The translations under genes were made by a program, and so were the position numbers. Shown in pieces: positions 59,414-64,000 of a DNA stretch of 64,000 nucleotides. The notes under the pieces were generated by a model. That model ran no database searches. It saw nothing but the letters and a program-made list of their open reading frames with translations, and was not told where the DNA came from. Each line of letters starts with the position of its first letter. Position 1 is the stretch's first letter. Origin of the DNA: JALHNI01 sp044226365. Its GTDB lineage: Bacteria > Acidobacteriota > Terriglobia > Bryobacterales > Bryobacteraceae. The DNA lies in the NCBI GenBank assembly GCA_044226365.1, contig JBGAHE010000015.1:1-64000 (forward strand), given 5' to 3'.

Positions 59414-60783
59414 CGCTTGCGCAGCTCGGCGAGCAACGTCTCCACCGCCGGCACCCGCCGGATCGCCAGCGCTCGTTCCAAATACTCCGCCGCCAGTGCG
59501 TAGTCCTGAAACTCGGCCGTGATCGCCGCCAGCGCCACCAGCGCGTCGAAGTTTTTCGGCCCCAGCCGCAGCGCCTCCTCCACCAAGGAACGGCCCTCGT
59601 CCAAACGTCCCGCCGCTGCCTCCAATTGCCCCAACCCCACCAATGCCGCTGGCGTCCGCGCCGCGGCCAGAGCCTGCCGGAAACATTCGCGAGCCTGCTC
59701 GCGTTGCCCCCGCCGCAGATACTGCTTGCCGTAACTCGTCCACGCCGCCCCCGGATACAGGTTGGCCCGGTACGTCAGTTCCGCCTCAGCCGGCGCCGGC
59801 ACACTGTCCGCCGCCGGAGGCACGACATCCACCTGAAACACCGTCGGAAAACCGTCCACCTGCACCTGCACAAAGTAACGCCCAGGCAGCAGAAACAGCC
59901 GCTGCGAATAGTCAATCGGCCGCGGACCCTCGAACGGCAGCTTCGTTTCGAAGGCATCGATGCCCGGCACATCCACCGTCAGTTCCGCCTGCCCGCGCGC
60001 CGTGATCCGCACATCCACCGCCGCCAGCCGCTCCGGCGTCACATACTGCCCATACTCGAGCTTCGGCCGTTCGGTCGCAAAGCGAATCCGCGAGCGCGTC
60101 ATCTCTCCCGGATTGCGCCGCAGCATCGCCCGTGGATTCGCCACCAGCCCGATGATCTCGCTGTTGCCCGTCCCCGTCACGCCCGGCGCCACATTCATCG
60201 AAGCCGCCACCACCTCTTGCTCCACGGGCGACACGTTCAATTGATTCAGCACATCGTTCGCGTTCAGTTCATCGTTCACGCCAAAGACGCCGCGCAGCCC
60301 TGCTTGCGGCAGCAACAGCGCTCGCAGTGTATGGAGCCGCGGCGAGTAGAGGCGATAAACGCCCGTATCACGCGGCCGGTAGAACAGAAGTTGGATGCGC
60401 GACGAAACCGCCAACCCCGGCACGTGATCGTAATACCAAACCTCCGTGGGCACGAACAGGCGGCTGGAAGGGACGCGATGAATGGCCGTGGGCGCGCCCA
60501 AAGCCAGATACACTCGCCCCTGATCCGTGTTGGCGCCGGAGCCGGCCCGCTCGGAACCGAACTGCGCATCGACGTAAGTAATGCGCGTGAAGTATTCGTC
60601 GGCCGTGATCGCTTTGCCTTGCCAGAAAGCCTCCCGAAAGTTAGCGCGTTCCTCCTCCGAGGCCAGCGCCTGATAGCGCTCGCGCTCGGCTGTATCGATC
60701 ACCGGAGCCACCCGCTCCAGCCATGGGTCCGCCGCGAAGCTAGAAATCGAAACGCACAGCAAACTGCAGCATACGCGCCGCAT
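59410..60783 (-). CDS. Secreted GWxTD-domain protein with TPRs
   Basis: 457 aa. Signal peptide MRRVCCSLLCVSISSFA. The GWxTD domain (about 30-190) is recognised from FREAFWQGKAITADEYFTRI and ANTDQGRVYLALGAPTAIHR; this domain is found mainly in Acidobacteria and related groups and has no known activity. A beta region follows (ELTVDVPGIDAFETKLPFEG), then TPR helices at about 345-450 (ARECFRQALAAARTPAALVG, ALVALAAITAEFQDYALAAE). ATG 60783 lies inside the end of the receptor gene (44-bp overlap), and this start gives the signal peptide, so the two are translationally linked. Confidence 0.88.
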   Translation of the reverse strand: MRRVCCSLLCVSISSFAADPWLERVAPVIDTAERERYQALASEEERANFREAFWQGKAITADEYFTRITYVDAQFGSERAGSGANTDQGRVYLALGAPTAIHRVPSSRLFVPTEVWYYDHVPGLAVSSRIQLLFYRPRDTGVYRLYSPRLHTLRALLLPQAGLRGVFGVNDELNANDVLNQLNVSPVEQEVVAASMNVAPGVTGTGNSEIIGLVANPRAMLRRNPGEMTRSRIRFATERPKLEYGQYVTPERLAAVDVRITARGQAELTVDVPGIDAFETKLPFEGPRPIDYSQRLFLLPGRYFVQVQVDGFPTVFQVDVVPPAADSVPAPAEAELTYRANLYPGAAWTSYGKQYLRRGQREQARECFRQALAAARTPAALVGLGQLEAAAGRLDEGRSLVEEALRLGPKNFDALVALAAITAEFQDYALAAEYLERALAIRRVPAVETLLAELRKR

Positions 60784-63547
60784 AAGCCAGGTTCGAGTTG
60801 GAAGCCGGTCGCCCATAGGTGTTCACCCCGATGTTCGTCAAGTAGGTGCCATAGTTCTGGTAGTTCAGCACGTTGAAGACTTCAAAGATGCCCTGCGCCC
60901 GCCAGCGCTCTTTGATCGCCACGGTCTTCGTCAGTCGCCAATCCAGCCGATTGATCGGCTTGCCGCGCAGCGCGTTGCGCTTCACGTTCGTATAGCCGGG
61001 CGCCTTAGAGGGATAAAGATTCGAAGCGTCAATGAAGACGGCCGTCGTGCTCGGAAAGGTTCGGTTGGCCGTGCCCACATAGTTAAACGGATTGCCCGGA
61101 GCAATTGAGGCGAACGCGGCGCCAGAGCCCAGATGATAGTAGGTGCTCGTCTGCAATCCCCAAGGCAAGCGCACGCTGCCGTCGAAGTTCAGCGTATGGC
61201 GTTGGTCATCCACCGAGTATCCCCATTCGTCCGCCAGGTCGAACTGGTTATTGGGGTAAGCAAATGCACCGCCGGAAGAGTCCTTCAGCTTGGATAGCGT
61301 ATAAGAGGTGCCCACCTGCCAGCGATCGCCGAAGCGGCGCGTCACTTCGAACTGTCCGCCGTAATAGATCGCGCCGGCCGCTGCCGGCGTGGTGAAAGAG
61401 AGAATCTGGCCGAAGCGCGGATCCGGCCGCCCCGCCGTCGGATTGGCCTGAAAGCCGGTCAACGGGTTCAGCGAGATGTTCCGGTCATGGCGCTGCCACT
61501 CGTGATACACCCGCCAATACACAAAGTCGCCCGCCACCGTCCACGCGGAACCCAACTGACGTTCCACGCCCAGGGACATCTGCGCCGAGTACGGCGTCCG
61601 CGCTCCCGGCTGCAATACCTGAATGTTCTGGATCGGCGAAGGCGCCGTCCCATTCAGAAAATCCTGCCCGGTGTATTGGCCAAACGGCTTACTGAGATCG
61701 ATGCTCGACGTCGCCGTCCGGTTCGCGGAAACCTGCAGCGAACTCTCCCCATTGAAGATCGATTGATTGATCACCTGGTTCGCCTGGATGTCGGCGAAGT
61801 AAAGGCCACCGCCCCCGCGGATCACGGTCTTGCGGTCGCCCAGCAGATCATAGGCAAATCCCACGCGGGGCCCGAAGTTCAGGTTCTGCCCGCCGCGCAC
61901 CGGCACCACATTGCTCTTCAAGGTCGGCGTATTCCAGATGCCCATGTCGTTGTCGTAGCGTAAGCCTAAGTTCAACGTCAGCCGTTTGGTGATCTTCCAA
62001 TCGTCCTGCACCCAGAACGCCAGCACGTTGCGCGGCACATTGAAGGAGAAGTCGCCGAAGCCTTGCGTATACGAAGTCACCAGCGGTGAGATGGCCGCTA
62101 AGTTCCACGTCGAAGGATCATCCCACTTGGGAAACAGTGCGGGTAGATTCGCCGGCGTGCTCGCGATCGGGCTCGCCAGCCCGCGCCCGTTCTGCGCAAA
62201 GAAGCCGGTGTGGTTGTTCGAGAGATACTCGCCGCCCGCCTTGAAGCTATGGCCCCGCTTCAGCCAGTACAAGTCGTTGCGCACCTGATTGGTGATCTGG
62301 TTAAAGCGCTGCGGGTAGTTATACGGTCCTCCGATCGTCAAGCCAGGAAAGCGTAACTCCATACTTTCTACCCGCGCGTTGTTGGTCCACTCGAACTTGT
62401 TCATTCCGTACCGCACTTCGTTCACCACGCCCGGCGACGCCGCCCAGGTCCAGGTGCCCGACACCGACTGCGAATCGCGCGTCTGGTTCGCCACCTGCGA
62501 GGGATGCGAAGCGCCGGTCACGTTGCCAAAAGGGTTCCGCCACGTCCCGCCGTTGTAGCGCACGCTCAAGCGATGCGCCGAGGAAAGCGTCCAGTCCACC
62601 CGCGTCAGCCACGTGTTCGTTGAAAAGTTGTTCGTAAACGTGAAGCGTTCCGTAAAGAATTGCGGCGTTAGTAACAGCGTCGACGGCTGCCGTTCAGACT
62701 CCACCGCTCCGAAGAAGAACAGCTTGTCTTTGAGAATCGGCCCACCGATCGTCCCGCCGAACTGCTGGTTCTTGAACGGCAGCACGCGCTGCGCAATCGG
62801 GTCCGCCGCGTTGAACTTATCGCTACGGAAATACCCATACGCCGATCCATGCAGTTCATTCGTGCCGGACTTCGTTTGCGCATTCACCTGAATCTGCGCC
62901 GAGCGGCCCATCGTCGCATCGAACCGGTTGGTAATTACCTGGAACTGCGCCATCGCCTCGCGGGAGAACTGCGGCTGCCCAAAGCCCGCGCCCGCGGCGT
63001 TCTGCGTCACCTGCTGCCCGTCCACGTTGATCTGGAAGCGGCCCTGCGAGTTGGTCCCCAGCGGCGTCGTCGAGACGGCGTTCACCGTCACCCCCGGCAC
63101 CAGCATCGAGAGCTCCATCCAGTTACGCCCGTTGAGCGGCGTATCCTTCATGCGTCCCGGGTCGACATTGCCGCCCACCTGCGACGAAGTGACGTCGATT
63201 TCCACCGACGATTCGGACACCTCCACGGTGCTCGCCGCCGCCGCCGGCTTCAGTTGAAAATCAATCGTCACGTTCTGCCCCACCAGCAGACTGAACGTGC
63301 GCTCCGAAGGCGTAAAGCCCGGCGCATCCACCCGCAGCCGGTACGTATCGGCCGCTAGAGCCGGAAATGAGTAAAGGCCGATCTCGCTCGAAAGCGTGGT
63401 GAGCGGCGTTCCTTGATTGGCCGGCGTAAGGCGGACGGACGCTTGCGCAATCACGGCTCCCGAGGCGTCGGTCACGACACCCTGAACAGCCGTCTGCTGG
63501 GCGAGCAATCCCGCCGCCCCCAGAAGGGCGAGGAAGCAAGCACGCAT
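60740..63547 (-). CDS. Oar-like TonB-dependent outer-membrane receptor
   Basis: 935 aa. Signal peptide MRACFLALLGAAGLLAQ, carboxypeptidase-regulatory-like domain (about 18-100, VQGVVTDASGAVIAQASV, YRLRVDAPGFTPSERTFSL), plug region (GRMKDTPLNGRNWMELSMLV, GRFQINVDGQQVTQNAAGAG) and a barrel with typical turns (LNLGLRYDNDMGIWNTP, KRNALRGKPINRLDWRL). The C-terminus LQFAVRFDF ends with Phe, the BAM signal. It starts 15 bp after the M20 peptidase stop with AAGGAG as ribosome site, and its end overlaps the GWxTD gene. It could import peptides or oligomers handled by the peptidase, which is inference. Confidence 0.92.
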   Translation of the reverse strand: MRACFLALLGAAGLLAQQTAVQGVVTDASGAVIAQASVRLTPANQGTPLTTLSSEIGLYSFPALAADTYRLRVDAPGFTPSERTFSLLVGQNVTIDFQLKPAAAASTVEVSESSVEIDVTSSQVGGNVDPGRMKDTPLNGRNWMELSMLVPGVTVNAVSTTPLGTNSQGRFQINVDGQQVTQNAAGAGFGQPQFSREAMAQFQVITNRFDATMGRSAQIQVNAQTKSGTNELHGSAYGYFRSDKFNAADPIAQRVLPFKNQQFGGTIGGPILKDKLFFFGAVESERQPSTLLLTPQFFTERFTFTNNFSTNTWLTRVDWTLSSAHRLSVRYNGGTWRNPFGNVTGASHPSQVANQTRDSQSVSGTWTWAASPGVVNEVRYGMNKFEWTNNARVESMELRFPGLTIGGPYNYPQRFNQITNQVRNDLYWLKRGHSFKAGGEYLSNNHTGFFAQNGRGLASPIASTPANLPALFPKWDDPSTWNLAAISPLVTSYTQGFGDFSFNVPRNVLAFWVQDDWKITKRLTLNLGLRYDNDMGIWNTPTLKSNVVPVRGGQNLNFGPRVGFAYDLLGDRKTVIRGGGGLYFADIQANQVINQSIFNGESSLQVSANRTATSSIDLSKPFGQYTGQDFLNGTAPSPIQNIQVLQPGARTPYSAQMSLGVERQLGSAWTVAGDFVYWRVYHEWQRHDRNISLNPLTGFQANPTAGRPDPRFGQILSFTTPAAAGAIYYGGQFEVTRRFGDRWQVGTSYTLSKLKDSSGGAFAYPNNQFDLADEWGYSVDDQRHTLNFDGSVRLPWGLQTSTYYHLGSGAAFASIAPGNPFNYVGTANRTFPSTTAVFIDASNLYPSKAPGYTNVKRNALRGKPINRLDWRLTKTVAIKERWRAQGIFEVFNVLNYQNYGTYLTNIGVNTYGRPASNSNLAYAARMLQFAVRFDF

Positions 63548-63562
63548 GGGAAGACTCCTTGT

Positions 63563-64000
63563 CTATTTCTTCGCGGCCACTTCGAGAAGTGTGCCGGTGA
63601 TAAGCCGAAGACCACTGACAAGGGAGTCGATCGGGACCCGTTCGTCATTGCCGTGCATGCGGGTCAGGTCTTCGGCCGTAATCGGGTAAGGATAGATGCC
63701 GTAGACCGGAATGCCGCGCATACGCCAGGTGTAGGAATCTGTCCCTGCCTGGAACAGATACGGCGTGACGAGCGCTTCAGGATAAGTCAGCTTGGCGTGC
63801 TTGGCCAGTGACTGATAGAGTTCGTTGACTTGCGGAGATTCGGGAATGGGACCACGCGGACGGGCGGCCATCGCTTTCTTCTGTTCTTCCGTGAGCGGGC
63901 CCCGCGTTAACGACAGCGGCGCCTCCATCACCTGGACCATCGGATCGTTAATGACCGTTTGTAATTCATCGATCAGTTCGCCGGCCGTGGTGCCGGGAAC
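63563..64000 (-). CDS. M20-family metallopeptidase, C-terminal fragment (cut by window edge)
   Basis: The 145 C-terminal residues of a protein that continues past base 64000; the frame is open to the edge. GTDSYTWRMRGIPVYGIYPY and LTRMHGNDERVPIDSLVSG match the end of M20/M25/M40 aminoacylase/carboxypeptidase-type enzymes, where the Asp/Glu and His residues (GTDS, MHGNDER) contribute to the dinuclear zinc centre. The fragment lacks the N-terminal metal-binding part, so substrate class is open. It is upstream of, and close to, the receptor gene on the same strand. Confidence 0.85.
   Translation of the reverse strand, partial: VPGTTAGELIDELQTVINDPMVQVMEAPLSLTRGPLTEEQKKAMAARPRGPIPESPQVNELYQSLAKHAKLTYPEALVTPYLFQAGTDSYTWRMRGIPVYGIYPYPITAEDLTRMHGNDERVPIDSLVSGLRLITGTLLEVAAKK

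Noticed and set aside
1..64000. CRISPR arrays, insertion sequences, prophage or integrative element borders
   Set aside because: No direct-repeat arrays, transposase or integrase frames, or attachment-site repeats at the tRNA were found by reading both strands.

Overview
The window looks like chromosomal DNA of an Acidobacteriota member close to Solibacter/Bryobacter (Bryobacterales). This rests on the combination of gene families: a TIGR03437-type C-terminal domain, a TIGR02999-type ECF sigma factor paired with a Ser/Thr kinase, three Oar-like outer-membrane receptors with an N-terminal carboxypeptidase-regulatory domain, GWxTD and BACON/NHL proteins, and several DUF1501 / PSCyt1-DUF1549-DUF1553 / sulfatase operons. 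The DNA is GC-rich and densely coding, mostly in minus-strand operons whose genes overlap by ATGA. No phage, insertion sequence or CRISPR array was seen.

Region 1 (1-15121, minus): a DUF4384-type protein, an Oar-like receptor and an exported caspase-like protein with TPRs form one tight unit. It is followed by a small secreted protein and a giant NHL/BACON protein cut by the left edge. Region 2 (15231-19875, plus): an ECF sigma factor, a membrane Ser/Thr kinase, a PEGA-domain protein and a propeller-like secreted protein. A candidate promoter motif is shared between the two regions. Region 3 (19942-27758, minus): a deoxysugar/pentose operon (FGGY kinase, phosphohexomutase, class II aldolase, rhamnulokinase, sugar permease, GH127), divergent from a LysR regulator that has LTTR boxes between the two. 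Region 4 (28869-32291): a large TonB-type receptor with a good promoter.

Region 5 (32672-39860, minus): a six-gene overlapping operon of NHL protein, DUF1549/DUF1553, DUF1501, a SUMF1-like protein apparently starting at CTG, a LacI-type sensor without its HTH, and a FAD amine oxidase. Region 6 (39942-43487): an MFS transporter, a PepSY membrane protein and a full LacI regulator that is a paralogue of the HTH-less one. A repeated 13-bp palindromic element lies upstream of both the MFS gene and the region 5 operon. Region 7 (43537-54314, minus): an operon of two PSCyt1-DUF1549-DUF1553/DUF1501 pairs, a sulfatase and a Gfo/Idh/MocA oxidoreductase, probably acting on an extracellular sulfated glycan.

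Region 8 (54547-59413): tRNA-Arg(ACG), a second Gfo/Idh/MocA protein with a probably leaderless start, a small cytochrome c, and a unit of signal-bearing FMN 2-hydroxyacid oxidase, hexaheme cytochrome c, membrane protein and methyltransferase. Region 9 (59410-64000, minus): the C-terminus of an M20 peptidase, a third Oar-like receptor and a GWxTD-TPR protein. All functions are inferred by reading the sequence; no database search was run.
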